Source of the DNA: Devosia sp. LC5
GTDB lineage: Bacteria > Pseudomonadota > Alphaproteobacteria > Rhizobiales > Devosiaceae
Assembly (NCBI RefSeq): GCF_000735585.1
Contig: NZ_JNNO01000001.1
Location: 248,001-312,000, forward strand
DNA length: 64,000 nt
Direction: 5' to 3'
Both the position numbers and the translations under genes were made by a program. This document shows, one piece after another, positions 24,132 to 33,720 of the stretch; position 1 is the first letter of the stretch; each line of letters opens with the position of its first letter. The notes under the pieces are model-generated. The model worked only from the letters and a program-made list of their open reading frames with translations, ran no database searches and had not been told where the DNA came from.

Positions 24132-26843
24132 TTGACTTTCAAGCCAAATCTTAAGCACCAACTCACTGTAATTTCAGCAATTTCTGGTTCAGTACTGCTA
24201 GCCAGTACAGGCAGCACCACCGCAGCTTGCGTATTTGTCGTCACGGCGGGAGACGACACCTATGTGTGCGACTCCGGCACCTCTGCCGGCTTTTTCGATC
24301 CGGATGGCAATAATAGCCTGACCCTGCCCTCCGGCAGCACTGGCGTCATTACCAGCACCATTGCCTTCGGTGGAGGGGCCGACTCGGTGATGATCCACTC
24401 GGGCACGACGGCGAGCATCGAACAGGGCAGCGGCATCGATCATTTTGAAATGAGCGGCGGCACCGTTGCGGCCCTGCAGCAAGGCGATGGCTACGATACG
24501 TTCCTGATGACTGGCGGCACCATCACGGGCGCCTTTGTGGACGGCGACTACGCCGAGCAGAGCGGCGGCACGATCGGCCGTGTCGACATGAAACTCGCCA
24601 ACAATTTCTACTATCTCAGCGGCGGACAGATTCTGGGCAATCTGGTTACCGGCTTCGGCCTCGACACCATCGTGGTGTCCGGCGGCGCCATTGGCGGCAA
24701 TATCAGCACCAGCGGCGGCGATGACGTGATCCAGGTGTCCGATGGCTCGGTCCAGGGCGAGATACGTGCCAGCTTCGGTAATGACACCTTCGACTGGACT
24801 GGCGGTGCCATTTTCAACCATGTGCTGATGGGCGCCGATTCCGATGTCGCCACGCTTGGCAATCTAAGCGCCGCCACTATTGCCGCGGCAGGCAATATCG
24901 ATGGTGGCGAAGGCGCCGCAGCCGGTGCACCTGTTGCCAGCGACACTCTCAAATTCGAGAACAGCTCCGCCGTCAACGGCGGCCAGTTCATCAATTGGGA
25001 GACTATCCAGCTCAACAATGGCTCGCGCCTCAGCCTGAGCGACAATCTGGTACTCGGCGATGCGACCAGCCTGACCGGCCGGCTCGATATCGATTCGAGC
25101 AGCTATCTGATTGCCAGCGGCGCCGCCAGTATCGCCCCTGCCGTGGCCGGTTCTCTGGTTCAGGTCAACAATGCCGGCGTCATCCAGATGACGCAGCTTG
25201 GCGCGCCAAGCCCGACCGACACTTTGACAATCCAGGGTAATTATACCGGCATTGGCGGCTCGGTATTGCTTGATACCTATCTGGGTGTGGATGGAGCGCC
25301 CTCGGACAAGCTCATCATCTCCGGTGGATTGGCCAATGGCCTTACCGGCATCGGCATCGTCAATGCGGGCGGCCCCGGTGGCGGCACCACGGGCAGCGGC
25401 ATCATGGTGGTGCAGGCGGCCAATGGTGGTAGCACAGCCCCTGATGCCTTCGTGCTCGATCGGGCCGTTGCTGCGGGCGCCTACGAATATTTCCTGTTCC
25501 GCGGCGGCGTTGCGGCAGGCGAAGAGCAGAACTGGTATCTGCGCTCCCAACTGCTGCCGGTCCCGGTGCCCCCGCCTCCGCCGCCTGAGCCCGTAGCGCC
25601 CGTAGCGCCGGGCACGATCAACGAGGGGGAAGCCCCGATTGCCCCAGTGCTGCCCCCTGCCCCGGTCGATCCGGCGCCGGATCCGGAAGCCCCTGCCGCA
25701 ATACCGCCTCCGGCGGCCACCCCCGAGCCCTTGCCGACGCCGCCCGAGGACGGACCGTTGCCCCCGGGCTCACCGCCACCGGCAATCCCGACAATGCCGG
25801 TTGTGACGCCAGCGGGATATGCCATCGTTGCGCCGACCAGCCACGCGACCCTACCCGATGCCTCACTATTGCTGGCAGGCGGTGTGGTGCCGCTCTATCG
25901 CATCGAGGCCGCCAACTACGCGGCGCTGCAGCCATCGGCCTATCTGCTGGCGATCGAATCGCTGTCGACCTTCCATAACCGGCGCGGCGAGCAGGCCTAT
26001 TTGCCCAACGCCGGCACCGAAAAGCGCAATGCCTGGTTCCGGGCGCTGGGCAGCTCGCTGACGGCTGGTTGGTCGGGCACCGTGGCGCCCACATTCGACG
26101 GCACCATTGGCGGCTTCCAGGCCGGCACCGATCTCTATTCGGTCGTGGGCGAGGACGGCTCGGCCACGCAAGCCGGAATCTTTGCCGGTTATTCGCATAT
26201 GAGCGGGGATCTGCGCGGCTTTGCGCTGGGCTGGGCCAATTACGATACCGGCACGTTGGGCCTGGGCGCAGCGTCGATCGGCGCCTATGCCACTCGCGTC
26301 AATGAAGACGGCTTCTACCTCGATGGCGTGGTGATGGCGTCCTATTACACCGGCGACGTCACCTCGACCCGCGGCGTGGGCATCGATGTCGATGGGTACG
26401 GCCTTACCGGATCCATCGAGGCCGGCCACCCCATCGCGCTGGGTGGCGGCTGGGCAATCGAGCCGCAGGCGCAGGCCATCGTGCATTATGCCAATTTCGG
26501 CGATGCCAGCGATCCGTTCGCCGCCATCAGCTTTGATAGCAGCACCATGCTGACCGGGCGGCTCGGCGCACGGCTCTATAACCGTATCGAAACCGAGAAC
26601 GGCTTCATCCAGCCCGAACTGACCGCCAATCTCTGGCAGAACCTGGGTGATTTCACCACGCGGCTAGACAATGACGTGCTGACCACCTCGGGCGATTCGA
26701 CCGTGCTTGAAATCGGTGCCGGGGTAACCGGGGAGCTCAACGACAAATTCAGCTATTTCGCCAATGCCAGCTATTCGTTCGATGTGGCCGGCGGTGATCG
26801 CACAGGCGTTGCCGCGCGGGTCGGGCTGCAGCTGAAATGGTGA
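24132..26843 (+). CDS. Autotransporter outer membrane protein (type V secretion)
   Basis: About 903 residues. A signal peptide with a polar N-terminus ends near AACVFV. The passenger has at least six repeats of about 20-22 residues of the form D-x-F-x-x-SGG-x-I-x-G (residues about 85-235), which suits a beta-helix. A second part follows to about residue 475. A proline-rich hinge (about 475-560) joins it to a C-terminal autotransporter beta-barrel of about 290 residues ending in VGLQLKW. The barrel carries the passenger to the surface. The start TTG at 24132 has GGAGG 6 bases upstream and is preferred to TTG 24102. Function: adhesion or surface structure is likely, but no catalytic motif was seen. 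Confidence 0.88.
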   Translation: MTFKPNLKHQLTVISAISGSVLLASTGSTTAACVFVVTAGDDTYVCDSGTSAGFFDPDGNNSLTLPSGSTGVITSTIAFGGGADSVMIHSGTTASIEQGSGIDHFEMSGGTVAALQQGDGYDTFLMTGGTITGAFVDGDYAEQSGGTIGRVDMKLANNFYYLSGGQILGNLVTGFGLDTIVVSGGAIGGNISTSGGDDVIQVSDGSVQGEIRASFGNDTFDWTGGAIFNHVLMGADSDVATLGNLSAATIAAAGNIDGGEGAAAGAPVASDTLKFENSSAVNGGQFINWETIQLNNGSRLSLSDNLVLGDATSLTGRLDIDSSSYLIASGAASIAPAVAGSLVQVNNAGVIQMTQLGAPSPTDTLTIQGNYTGIGGSVLLDTYLGVDGAPSDKLIISGGLANGLTGIGIVNAGGPGGGTTGSGIMVVQAANGGSTAPDAFVLDRAVAAGAYEYFLFRGGVAAGEEQNWYLRSQLLPVPVPPPPPPEPVAPVAPGTINEGEAPIAPVLPPAPVDPAPDPEAPAAIPPPAATPEPLPTPPEDGPLPPGSPPPAIPTMPVVTPAGYAIVAPTSHATLPDASLLLAGGVVPLYRIEAANYAALQPSAYLLAIESLSTFHNRRGEQAYLPNAGTEKRNAWFRALGSSLTAGWSGTVAPTFDGTIGGFQAGTDLYSVVGEDGSATQAGIFAGYSHMSGDLRGFALGWANYDTGTLGLGAASIGAYATRVNEDGFYLDGVVMASYYTGDVTSTRGVGIDVDGYGLTGSIEAGHPIALGGGWAIEPQAQAIVHYANFGDASDPFAAISFDSSTMLTGRLGARLYNRIETENGFIQPELTANLWQNLGDFTTRLDNDVLTTSGDSTVLEIGAGVTGELNDKFSYFANASYSFDVAGGDRTGVAARVGLQLKW
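24375..24830 (+). repeat. Degenerate in-frame repeats of the autotransporter passenger
   Basis: Successive segments encode DHFEMSGGTV, DTFLMTGGTI, DYAEQSGGTI, NFYYLSGGQI, DTIVVSGGAI, DVIQVSDGSV and DTFDWTGGAI, spaced by about 20-22 codons. The glycine pairs fall at regular turns, as in a stacked beta-helix. The DNA repeats are diverged, so recent expansion is unlikely. Confidence 0.7.
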
Positions 26844-26849
26844 GAGGAA

Positions 26850-26925
26850 TGGTGGGCGATGACGGACTCGAACCGCCGACATCCTCGGTGTAAACGAGGC
26901 GCTCTACCAACTGAGCTAATCGCCC
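26850..26925 (-). tRNA. tRNA-Val (TAC)
   Basis: On the minus strand, acceptor GGGCGAT pairs with ATCGCCC. The D-arm has TAGCTCAGTTGGTAGAGC, the anticodon loop is TTTACAC (anticodon TAC, Val), and the T-arm has GGTTCGAGTCC. An encoded ACCA end is present, 76 bases in all. It lies downstream of hup, as is common in alphaproteobacteria. Confidence 0.95.
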
Positions 26926-27004
26926 GCTGGCCCACTGGGCCGGCGTAAGGCGCCCTGATTAGGGCGGGATGTGCCGCCCGTCAACTGGCAGCAGCAAAAG
27001 AATT

Positions 27005-27030
27005 GGCCCCGGCGCAATGCGCACGGGGCC
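27005..27030 (-). terminator. Terminator after the HU gene
   Basis: GGCCCCG (27005-27011) pairs with CGGGGCC (27024-27030), and an inner GCGC-AAT-GCGC extends the stem. On the minus strand it is followed by AATTCTTTTG. It lies 28 bases past the hup stop. Confidence 0.75.
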
Positions 27031-27057
27031 GATCACTAAAGCGAACTTTCGTTCTTA

Positions 27058-27330
27058 TTAGTTGATCGCGTCCTTCAGGCCCTTGCCGGGCTTGAACTTG
27101 GCCTGGTTAGAGGCCGGGATGCTGATCTCTGCACCGGTCGCAGGATTGCGGCCCGTGGATGCCTTGCGCTGCGACACGGCAAAGGTGCCGAAGCCGACGA
27201 GGCGGACTTCTTCGCCAGCCTTGAGCGAGCCGGTGATTGCCTCGAACACTGCGTCAACCGCTTCGGCGGCCTGTGCCTTGGTGATCGTCGCCTTGTCGGC
27301 AACAACGCCAACCAGATCGTTTTTGTTCAT
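27058..27330 (-). CDS. hup: DNA-binding protein HU
   Basis: A 90-residue histone-like protein beginning MNKNDLVGVVADKATITKAQ. The signature GFGTFAVSQRKASTGRNPATG forms the DNA-binding arm with the conserved RNP. It forms a dimer that bends DNA and compacts the nucleoid. In many alphaproteobacteria hup follows lon directly; here about 3.5 kb with two efflux genes and a MerR regulator separate them. A strong terminator follows the gene, then tRNA-Val. Confidence 0.96.
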   Translation of the reverse strand: MNKNDLVGVVADKATITKAQAAEAVDAVFEAITGSLKAGEEVRLVGFGTFAVSQRKASTGRNPATGAEISIPASNQAKFKPGKGLKDAIN

Positions 27331-27533
27331 AGCGTTTCCTCACAGTGAATGCCCGCCCTCTGTGGCGAACCAATCGCCGCAACCCTTTTGCGATTCTGCA
27401 TGAAAGGCAAGGAATTCCGGGCGTTTTGACGTGCCAGGCGGTGCAAAACCGTTATTGGACCGGAAAAATCGCCCCGGCAAGTCCGGTTTACCCGGTTTTG
27501 CCCCGTTTCCGGGCCTTGCCGGCGGTTTTCGCC

Positions 27534-28733
27534 CTATTCTGCGCCTACCGGAACCGGCCTGCGCGTCCGCCGGATTCCGAGCATCAATGGCAGCGCCAAA
27601 AGATAGATGCCCGCACCGACAATCCAGATGAGGCCTGGCCAACCGCCACGTAACTGGAAATAGACAAAGCTGAAAAACAGCGGGCCAAAGACGGCAGCCA
27701 GGCTCACCAGGCTCGCCAATACCCCCTGCAATTGTCCCTGCTTGTCCGGACCGACCTGGGTGGTGGCCAGCGATTGCAGTGCGGGCATGCCGATACCACC
27801 CAGGGCAAAGAGCGGCGCGAGCGCGAAGAGGACCCAGCCCTGTGTGGCCATGCCCAGGATGACCAAGGCCGTCAGTTCGCACGCCATGCCGACCACCAGC
27901 GCCCAGCGCTCCCCCAGCCGCGCCACGGCTGGCCCGGTGAGGAAGGCTTGTGCCCCTGCATGGAACACGCCGAACGCGCCCAGCGACAGCCCGATCATCA
28001 TGCCGGTCCACTCGAAGCTGTCCTCCCCGAACAGCGCCCAGATCGTGCCATACATGGTGCCGACGAAATTCATGATGACGAAAATGGCCATCAGCGGAAT
28101 CAGTGCCTTGAAGGTCAGCGCCCATTTCAGCGGCTTGAATGGATTGAGCGTGTCGAGATCGAACCTGGCGCCGGGTGTGCCATGGCGTGATTCCGGCAGC
28201 ACAAACAGCGCCAATGCGAAATTCACCCCGTTGAGCAATGCGGCCGCAATGAACGGCGCCCGCACCCAGAAATCTCCGAGAATGCCGCCCAGGACCGGAC
28301 CGACGATGAAACCGATGCCGAACATGGCGTGGAACAGGCCAAACCGCTTGGCCCGCTCCTCTTCACTGGAAATATCGGTGATATAGGCGGTCGCCACCCC
28401 CATATTTGCGCTGGTAATGCCCGAAATCGCCCGCCCCAGCACCAGCATCCACAACTGCGGCGCGAAGGCCATGATCAGGTAATCGATCGCCGCGCCCGCC
28501 AGCGAAACCAGCAGGACCGGGCGGCGACCGAAGCGGTCGCTCAATACGCCCAGGACCGGCGAAAACAGGAACTGGCACGCCGCATAGAGCGCCAGCATCA
28601 GGCCAAGCAGCGTCGCCACTTCGCTGACATGGCCGACATCGCGCAGCAGCGCCGGCAGAATCGGGAAAATCAGCCCGATGCCGACCGCATCCAACGTGAC
28701 GGCGGCAAGAATGACCACGAGTGCCTTGTTCAA
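27534..28733 (-). CDS. MFS efflux transporter, TetA-like (DHA1/TCR group)
   Basis: About 399 residues with 12 predicted membrane segments. LDAVGIGLIFPILPALLRDV in helix 1 and the loop SDRFGRRPVLLVSLAGAAIDYL are hallmarks of class A/B/C-type tetracycline/H+ antiporters. VGPVLGGILGDFW is the antiporter motif C of helix 5. The start TTG at 28733 has GGAG 8 bases upstream and aligns with the conserved N-terminus; a longer frame to 28799 is not supported. There is no divergent TetR next to it, so drug-inducible control like classical tet operons is not evident. Substrate is unknown; tetracycline resistance should not be assumed. Confidence 0.85.
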   Translation of the reverse strand: MNKALVVILAAVTLDAVGIGLIFPILPALLRDVGHVSEVATLLGLMLALYAACQFLFSPVLGVLSDRFGRRPVLLVSLAGAAIDYLIMAFAPQLWMLVLGRAISGITSANMGVATAYITDISSEEERAKRFGLFHAMFGIGFIVGPVLGGILGDFWVRAPFIAAALLNGVNFALALFVLPESRHGTPGARFDLDTLNPFKPLKWALTFKALIPLMAIFVIMNFVGTMYGTIWALFGEDSFEWTGMMIGLSLGAFGVFHAGAQAFLTGPAVARLGERWALVVGMACELTALVILGMATQGWVLFALAPLFALGGIGMPALQSLATTQVGPDKQGQLQGVLASLVSLAAVFGPLFFSFVYFQLRGGWPGLIWIVGAGIYLLALPLMLGIRRTRRPVPVGAE

Positions 28734-28921
28734 GGTCTTGGCTCCATGCTTGGCCTGCTGCGCCCGGACCTCACGGTCCGGCCCTCCGAGCGGGCACATT
28801 GATGTAACTGCTTCACGAGAACGTTACAAGAGTGCGTACACGATTTGTTCTAGCACCCCGAGTGACTGGCTATTCCTGCGCGTCCGTGCTGACAGAGTTT
28901 GGCAGCAGCCAAGGCGGGAGT

Positions 28922-29338
28922 TCACGAGCGGTGGCGCCCGCCCCTTTTATAGGCCGATGCCAGGCGCAGCAGCTGCTGGAACTTGGGACAGGCCATATGG
29001 TTTTCCGCCGGACACTCGGCGACGTGCCGCAGCGCGTCCCGCAGTGTTGTCAGGCCGCGGATCTGCCTGTCGATAGCATCGGCTCGCTGCTGCAACTCCG
29101 AGCGCGGCAGCTCCGGCGCGCCGTTTGCGTTGAACATGCCTTTGATCTCATCGAGCGAGAAGCCGGCCGCCTTTCCAAGGGCAATCAATGACAGCTGCGT
29201 TACGGTTTCGGGCCCATATTGGCGGCGCAGTCCGCGCCGCAACACGGGCGCGATGAGGCCGACTTCCTCGTAATAGCGGAGCGCCGAGGCCGGCACGCCG
29301 GTGCGTTCCGACAAAACGCCAATGTCGAGCAGTTTCAC
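28922..29338 (-). CDS. MerR-family regulator of the divergent efflux gene
   Basis: A 138-residue regulator starting from GTG 29338 (MKLLDIGVLSERTGVPASAL). The winged helix-turn-helix is followed by a dimerisation helix and a C-terminal CPAENHMACP segment with two cysteines 8 apart, which may sense metal or redox state. It lacks the SoxR-type CxGCGC cluster. Between this gene and the MFS gene lies ACCTCAAG-N4-CTTGAAGT, a classic MerR-family palindrome inside a 19-base promoter spacer. The regulator therefore probably activates the MFS gene by DNA twisting. An upstream in-frame extension to 29638 is in the MFS gene and is rejected. Confidence 0.85.
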   Translation of the reverse strand: MKLLDIGVLSERTGVPASALRYYEEVGLIAPVLRRGLRRQYGPETVTQLSLIALGKAAGFSLDEIKGMFNANGAPELPRSELQQRADAIDRQIRGLTTLRDALRHVAECPAENHMACPKFQQLLRLASAYKRGGRHRS

Positions 29339-29340
29339 TA

Positions 29341-29371
29341 TTGACCTCAAGTTGGCTTGAAGTGGGATTGT
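29341..29371 (+). promoter_or_regulatory. MerR-type promoter and operator of the MFS gene
   Basis: A -35 TTGACC (29341-29346) is separated by 19 bases from a weak -10 GATTGT (29366-29371). The palindrome ACCTCAAGTTGGCTTGAAGT (29344-29363) fills the spacer. A 19-bp spacer with an embedded palindrome is the hallmark of MerR/SoxR-controlled promoters, and the arms closely resemble the SoxR box. Confidence 0.75.
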
Positions 29372-29404
29372 AGCGCCCGCTTCACCCTGCCTCAAGAGGA
29401 ACCT

Positions 29405-30802
29405 ATGCAATCCGGGCCCCACCGAACCGCTACACCTGCCACGCTGATCACCCTGGCCGGCGCCACATTGCTCGCGTCGCTGGGCATCAGCATCGCCACC
29501 ATTGCCTTGCCGACACTGGCGTTGAGCTTCCCGTCCACCCTGGCAGAGCTGCAATGGGTGATCCTGGCCTACCTGCTCTCGATGACCGTGACGATCGTGT
29601 CCGCCGGCCGTTTTGGCGATCTGCTCGGCCACCGCCATGTGCTGCTGGCCGGGTTGGCGGTGTTCACTCTTGCGTCGGCGCTATGTGCCCTTAGCCCGAA
29701 CCTCGGGCTGCTGATCGCGGCTCGTGCGCTGCAGGGCCTGGGTGGAGCCATCCTCACGGCCTTGCCGATGTCCATTGCGCGCGACGTGGTGCGCGAAGAC
29801 CGCATGGGCGCGGCCATGGGCCTGCTGGCCGCTATGTCGGCGGTCGGTACCGCATTGGGCCCCTCTCTGGGCGGCGTGGTAATGGCAAGCCTTGGCTGGC
29901 AGGCAGCATTCGGCCTGTTGGCGCTGGGTGGCCTAGCGATCCTGCTCTTGGCGCTACGGGCGCTGCCGGCAACCCTGCCCCGCACACCGAGGCCGCAGAT
30001 GGACTGGACGGGCGCCATGCTCCTGAGCCTGACGCTGGGGCTTTATGCTCTTGCCGCCACCGGAGCGGGTCTTGCCGCGCCATGGAATGGCGCCGTGCTG
30101 CTGGTGCCCGCAGCCGTGGCATTGTTCGCCTTTATCCGCGCACAGCAGCGCTCGCCCCATCCCCTGGTGCCGCTCACGCTTTTAAGTGACCGGGCCATCG
30201 GTGTGGGGCTGGGCATGAACGTACTCCTGGGTACTGTCATGATGTCCACGCTGGTGGTTGGCCCGTTCTTCCTGAGCTTCGCGCTGGGACTCGATGGGAC
30301 ACTGACTGGTCTGGTCATGGCAGTGGGCCCGGCGACTGCGGCACTTGCCGGCGCTCCGGCGGGTCGCATCGTTGACCGGCTGGGGACCGGGCGCGGGCTG
30401 CTGCTCGGGCTCGCCGAGACGATCATAGGCTTTCTGCTGCTCGCCTTCCTGCCGCGTTGGATGGGCATGGCGGGCTATGTCGGCGCATTAATCGTGCTGA
30501 CGCCTGGTTTTCAGCTGTTTCTGGCAGCAAACAATGCGGCTGTTATGGTCGCAGCGCCCGCCGCCCAGCGGGGTGTATTATCGGGTCTGCTCGGCCTGTC
30601 CCGCAATTTGGGCCTGTTGACCGGCGCGTCGCTGATGGCGACGATATTCACCGCCCTGGTGGGCACCGGCCAGGTTGCGCAGGCTGCTCCCGCCAGCATT
30701 GGCATTGCCTTCACCGCGAGCTTTCTGATTTCTGCGGGGCTCGTAGGGCTGGCCATGGGATTAGCGATGCTCGACCGGCGCCGCGTCGCAGCTGCTTCGT
30801 AA
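29405..30802 (+). CDS. MFS multidrug efflux transporter (DHA2, 14-helix)
   Basis: About 465 residues. The DHA2/EmrB-QacA features are visible: LGISIATIALPTLALSF in helix 1, QWVILAYLLSMTV, the loop SAGRFGDLLGHRHVLLAG and motif C GTALGPSLGGVVMASLGW. The proton-driven pump exports amphipathic drugs or dyes. ATG 29405 has AGAGGA 6 bases upstream; the in-frame TTG at 29357 lies within the operator and is rejected. Expression is likely controlled by the divergent MerR protein. A shared bidirectional terminator separates it from lon. Confidence 0.88.
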   Translation: MQSGPHRTATPATLITLAGATLLASLGISIATIALPTLALSFPSTLAELQWVILAYLLSMTVTIVSAGRFGDLLGHRHVLLAGLAVFTLASALCALSPNLGLLIAARALQGLGGAILTALPMSIARDVVREDRMGAAMGLLAAMSAVGTALGPSLGGVVMASLGWQAAFGLLALGGLAILLLALRALPATLPRTPRPQMDWTGAMLLSLTLGLYALAATGAGLAAPWNGAVLLVPAAVALFAFIRAQQRSPHPLVPLTLLSDRAIGVGLGMNVLLGTVMMSTLVVGPFFLSFALGLDGTLTGLVMAVGPATAALAGAPAGRIVDRLGTGRGLLLGLAETIIGFLLLAFLPRWMGMAGYVGALIVLTPGFQLFLAANNAAVMVAAPAAQRGVLSGLLGLSRNLGLLTGASLMATIFTALVGTGQVAQAAPASIGIAFTASFLISAGLVGLAMGLAMLDRRRVAAAS

Positions 30803-30810
30803 GCAATAAA

Positions 30811-30838
30811 AAACGGCGGCCCCTGCGGACCGCCGTTT
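30811..30838. terminator. Bidirectional terminator between the MFS gene and lon
   Basis: AAACGGCGG (30811-30819) pairs with CCGCCGTTT (30830-30838). An A-run (AATAAAAAA) precedes it and TTTCATTTCT follows, so U-tracts exist in both directions for these convergent genes. Confidence 0.8.
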
Positions 30839-30860
30839 CATTTCTATGCTCGCGAACCGC

Positions 30861-33293
30861 TTAGTGCGGCAGGCCTGCCGTAGTGTCTTCCACGGCTTCC
30901 ACCGTTGTCGAAACGGCAGGAGTGGGCTCGTCGAAGTTCCACTCGATCGGCTCGGGCTGGCGCACCAGGGCACGCTTGATCACCTGGTCCATCTTGGAAA
31001 CCGGCACGATTTCCATGCCTTCCTTAACGATATCCGGGATCTCGGCGAGATCGCGCACATTTTCCTCGGGGATCAGCACAGTCTTGATGCCGCCACGGAG
31101 GGCCGCAAGCAGCTTCTCCTTGAGGCCGCCGATGGGCAGCACCCTGCCCCGCAGCGTGATCTCGCCAGTCATGGCGACATCATTGCGCACCGGAATGCCT
31201 GTCATCACCGAGACGATGGCAGTAGCCAGACCGATACCGGCCGACGGGCCATCCTTGGGGGTAGCGCCTTCGGGCAGGTGGACGTGGATGTCACGCGTGT
31301 CGAACATCGGCGGCTTGATGCCGAAATCGATCGAGCGGGACCGCACATAGGCAGTGGCCGCAGTCAGCGATTCCTTCATCACTTCCTTGATGTTGCCGGT
31401 GACCGTCATGCGGCCCTTGCCCGGCGTCATCACGCCTTCGATGGTCAGCAGCTCGCCACCAACCGAGGTCCAGGCGAGGCCCGTTACCAGACCCACCTGG
31501 GATTCGGCCTCGATCTCGCCGTGCTTGTAGATATCGGCGCCGAGATACTTGGTCAGCTTCTCGTCATCGATAGTGATCGACTTGACCTTGGTCTTGACGA
31601 TCTCCGCCACGGCCTTGCGCATCAGCTTGCTGATTTCGCGCTTGAGGTTACGCACGCCCGCTTCACGGGTGTAGCGCTGGATCAAGGCGGTCAGCATCTC
31701 GTCGCTCAGCTCGAACTCGCCATGGGCCAGCCCGTTTTCCTTCAGCGTTTCCGGGATCAGGTGCTGCTTGGCAATCGCATGCTTCTCCTGCTCGGTGTAA
31801 CCCGACAGGCGAATGATCTCCATGCGGTCCATCAGCGGGCCGGGGATGTTCAGGGTGTTCGAGGTCGTCACGAACATCACGTCGCTCAGGTCATAATCGA
31901 CCTCGAGATAGTGATCGGCAAAGGTGTGGTTCTGCTCGGGATCGAGCACTTCGAGAAGTGCCGAGCTCGGATCGCCACGGAAGTCCTGACCCATTTTGTC
32001 GATTTCATCGAGCAGGAACAGAGGATTGGACTTGCCGACCTTCTTGAGCGACTGGATGACCTTGCCGGGCATGGAGCCGATATAGGTGCGGCGGTGGCCG
32101 CGGATTTCGGCCTCGTCCCGAACCCCGCCGAGCGCCATGCGCACGAACTCACGGCCGGTCGCCTTGGCGATCGACTTGCCCAGCGAGGTCTTGCCGACAC
32201 CCGGAGGGCCGACCAGGCACAGGATCGGGCCCTTGAGCGAGCCGGTACGGCCCTGCACGGCCAGATATTCGAGGATGCGTTCCTTGACCTTCTCGAGGCC
32301 ATAGTGATCCTCGTCCAGAACCTTTTCGGCCAGGACCAGGTCACGCTTGACCTTGCTCTTCTTGCCCCAGGGCAGGCCGAGCAATGTGTCGAGATAATTG
32401 CGCACGACGGTGGCTTCGGCCGACATCGGGCTCATGGTCTTGAGCTTCTTGAGTTCGGCCTCGGCCTTGAGCTTGGCTTCCTTGGACAGCTTGGTCTTGG
32501 CGATGCGCTCCTCGATCTCCGCGATCTCGTTGGAGCCCTCTTCGCCGTCGCCCAGTTCCTTCTGGATCGCCTTCATCTGCTCGTTGAGATAGTACTCGCG
32601 CTGCGTCTTTTCCATCTGCCGCTTGACGCGGCTACGGATGCGCTTTTCCACCTGCAGGACGCCGATTTCACCTTCCATCAGGCCGAGAATCTTCTGGAAG
32701 CGCTCGACAACCGAAACGGTCGAGAGCAGGTCCTCCTTCTCGTTGATCTTGATGACCAGGTGGCTGGCAATGGTGTCAGCGAGCTTGGAATGGTTCTCGA
32801 TCTGCCCAACGGCGGCCACGACCTCGGCCGAGATCTTCTTGTTGAGCTTCACATAGCTCTCGAACTCGGTCTGGGCCGAACGCGCCATGGCCTCGACCTC
32901 TGTCGGGTCTTCGACCGGCTCGGGCAACACGGACGCCTCGGCTTCGAAATAGTCCACGGTTTGCAGGTAGCGATCGATGGTCGCGCGGTTCAGGCCCTCG
33001 ACCAGCACCTTGACGGTGCCATCAGGGAGCTTGAGCAGCTGCAATACGGTGGCAATGGTGCCGGTTTCAAAAATCTGGTCCGGGCTCGGATCATCGTCCT
33101 GCGCATTCTTCTGGGTCACCACCAGAATGTGCTTGTCGTCACGCATGACTTCTTCGAGCGCCTTGACCGACTTTTCGCGGCCGACGAACAGCGGCACGAT
33201 CATGCCGGGGAAAACGACGATGTCGCGCAGGGGCAGAACTGGGTACACCCGGTCCCGGCTTGCATCGCCAGTGGCGGGATTGACGTCCGTCAT
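30861..33293 (-). CDS. lon: Lon ATP-dependent protease
   Basis: An 810-residue protein with the complete Lon layout: N-terminal substrate-binding domain ([22 protein letters not shown]), AAA+ module with Walker [12 protein letters not shown] and Walker [10 protein letters not shown], and a C-terminal peptidase with the Ser684-Lys727 dyad (PKDGPSAG and GGLKEK). It degrades misfolded and regulatory proteins such as CcrM and DnaA in the cytosol. It normally sits between clpX and hup in alphaproteobacteria; here an arginase gene separates it from clpX. Its strong codon bias produces a full-length antisense reading frame that is not a gene. TTGACT at about 33410-33415 may be part of its promoter. 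Confidence 0.97.
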   Translation of the reverse strand: MTDVNPATGDASRDRVYPVLPLRDIVVFPGMIVPLFVGREKSVKALEEVMRDDKHILVVTQKNAQDDDPSPDQIFETGTIATVLQLLKLPDGTVKVLVEGLNRATIDRYLQTVDYFEAEASVLPEPVEDPTEVEAMARSAQTEFESYVKLNKKISAEVVAAVGQIENHSKLADTIASHLVIKINEKEDLLSTVSVVERFQKILGLMEGEIGVLQVEKRIRSRVKRQMEKTQREYYLNEQMKAIQKELGDGEEGSNEIAEIEERIAKTKLSKEAKLKAEAELKKLKTMSPMSAEATVVRNYLDTLLGLPWGKKSKVKRDLVLAEKVLDEDHYGLEKVKERILEYLAVQGRTGSLKGPILCLVGPPGVGKTSLGKSIAKATGREFVRMALGGVRDEAEIRGHRRTYIGSMPGKVIQSLKKVGKSNPLFLLDEIDKMGQDFRGDPSSALLEVLDPEQNHTFADHYLEVDYDLSDVMFVTTSNTLNIPGPLMDRMEIIRLSGYTEQEKHAIAKQHLIPETLKENGLAHGEFELSDEMLTALIQRYTREAGVRNLKREISKLMRKAVAEIVKTKVKSITIDDEKLTKYLGADIYKHGEIEAESQVGLVTGLAWTSVGGELLTIEGVMTPGKGRMTVTGNIKEVMKESLTAATAYVRSRSIDFGIKPPMFDTRDIHVHLPEGATPKDGPSAGIGLATAIVSVMTGIPVRNDVAMTGEITLRGRVLPIGGLKEKLLAALRGGIKTVLIPEENVRDLAEIPDIVKEGMEIVPVSKMDQVIKRALVRQPEPIEWNFDEPTPAVSTTVEAVEDTTAGLPH

Positions 33294-33551
33294 CTCGTAT
33301 CCTTTCCGGGGCGCGCGGGAGGAAGGAGAGGATGCGCGCCCGTTATAGACAGCTCCAACATCGATGCTGGGCTGATTCCCGTTAATAAATAGGTTCGCCT
33401 ATGGAGCCCGCAAGTCAACCTTTGCAGAAATGTCACGGTTAACTTGTGAACGCACAGGAGATATGCGGCTGGCTGCAGAAACACCGGTGTGCCTTGGCTG
33501 CAAGGTGGGTGTGGGAGGAACGGTTTCCTATGCGGTCCCACCCACGGCATC

Positions 33552-33632
33552 ATTCCGGCGTAGGCCGGAATCCATCCCCACGCTGGATGTGCGCGGGACG
33601 CTACGGACCTGGATTCCGGCTTGCGCCGGAAT
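33552..33632. repeat. Inverted pair of REP-like palindromes upstream of arginase
   Basis: Two hairpins share the stem ATTCCGGC/GCCGGAAT (33552-33571 and 33613-33632) with 4-base loops. They face each other as mirror images 41 bases apart, the BIME-like arrangement of extragenic palindromes. The intervening bases have no gene. Similar CATTCCGGC palindromes are common between genes of alphaproteobacteria. Confidence 0.8.
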
Positions 33633-33720
33633 GACATCAAGGTTGTTTAAGTTGCGGTGGGAGACCACCTTGTCTCCACCCCATATCGGCATCATGATCC
33701 GCGCACACAAGGACCCGCAC

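Noticed and set aside
27534-28733. Tetracycline-resistance gene with a confident gene symbol
   Set aside because: The sequence has the general TetA/TCR hallmarks, but there is no divergent tetR and many related pumps do not export tetracycline, so no symbol was given.
30846-33392. An 848-codon plus-strand open frame opposite lon
   Set aside because: It is a mirror of the codon bias in lon. The product is rich in His, Asp, Gly and Leu and matches no family, and lon itself is certain.
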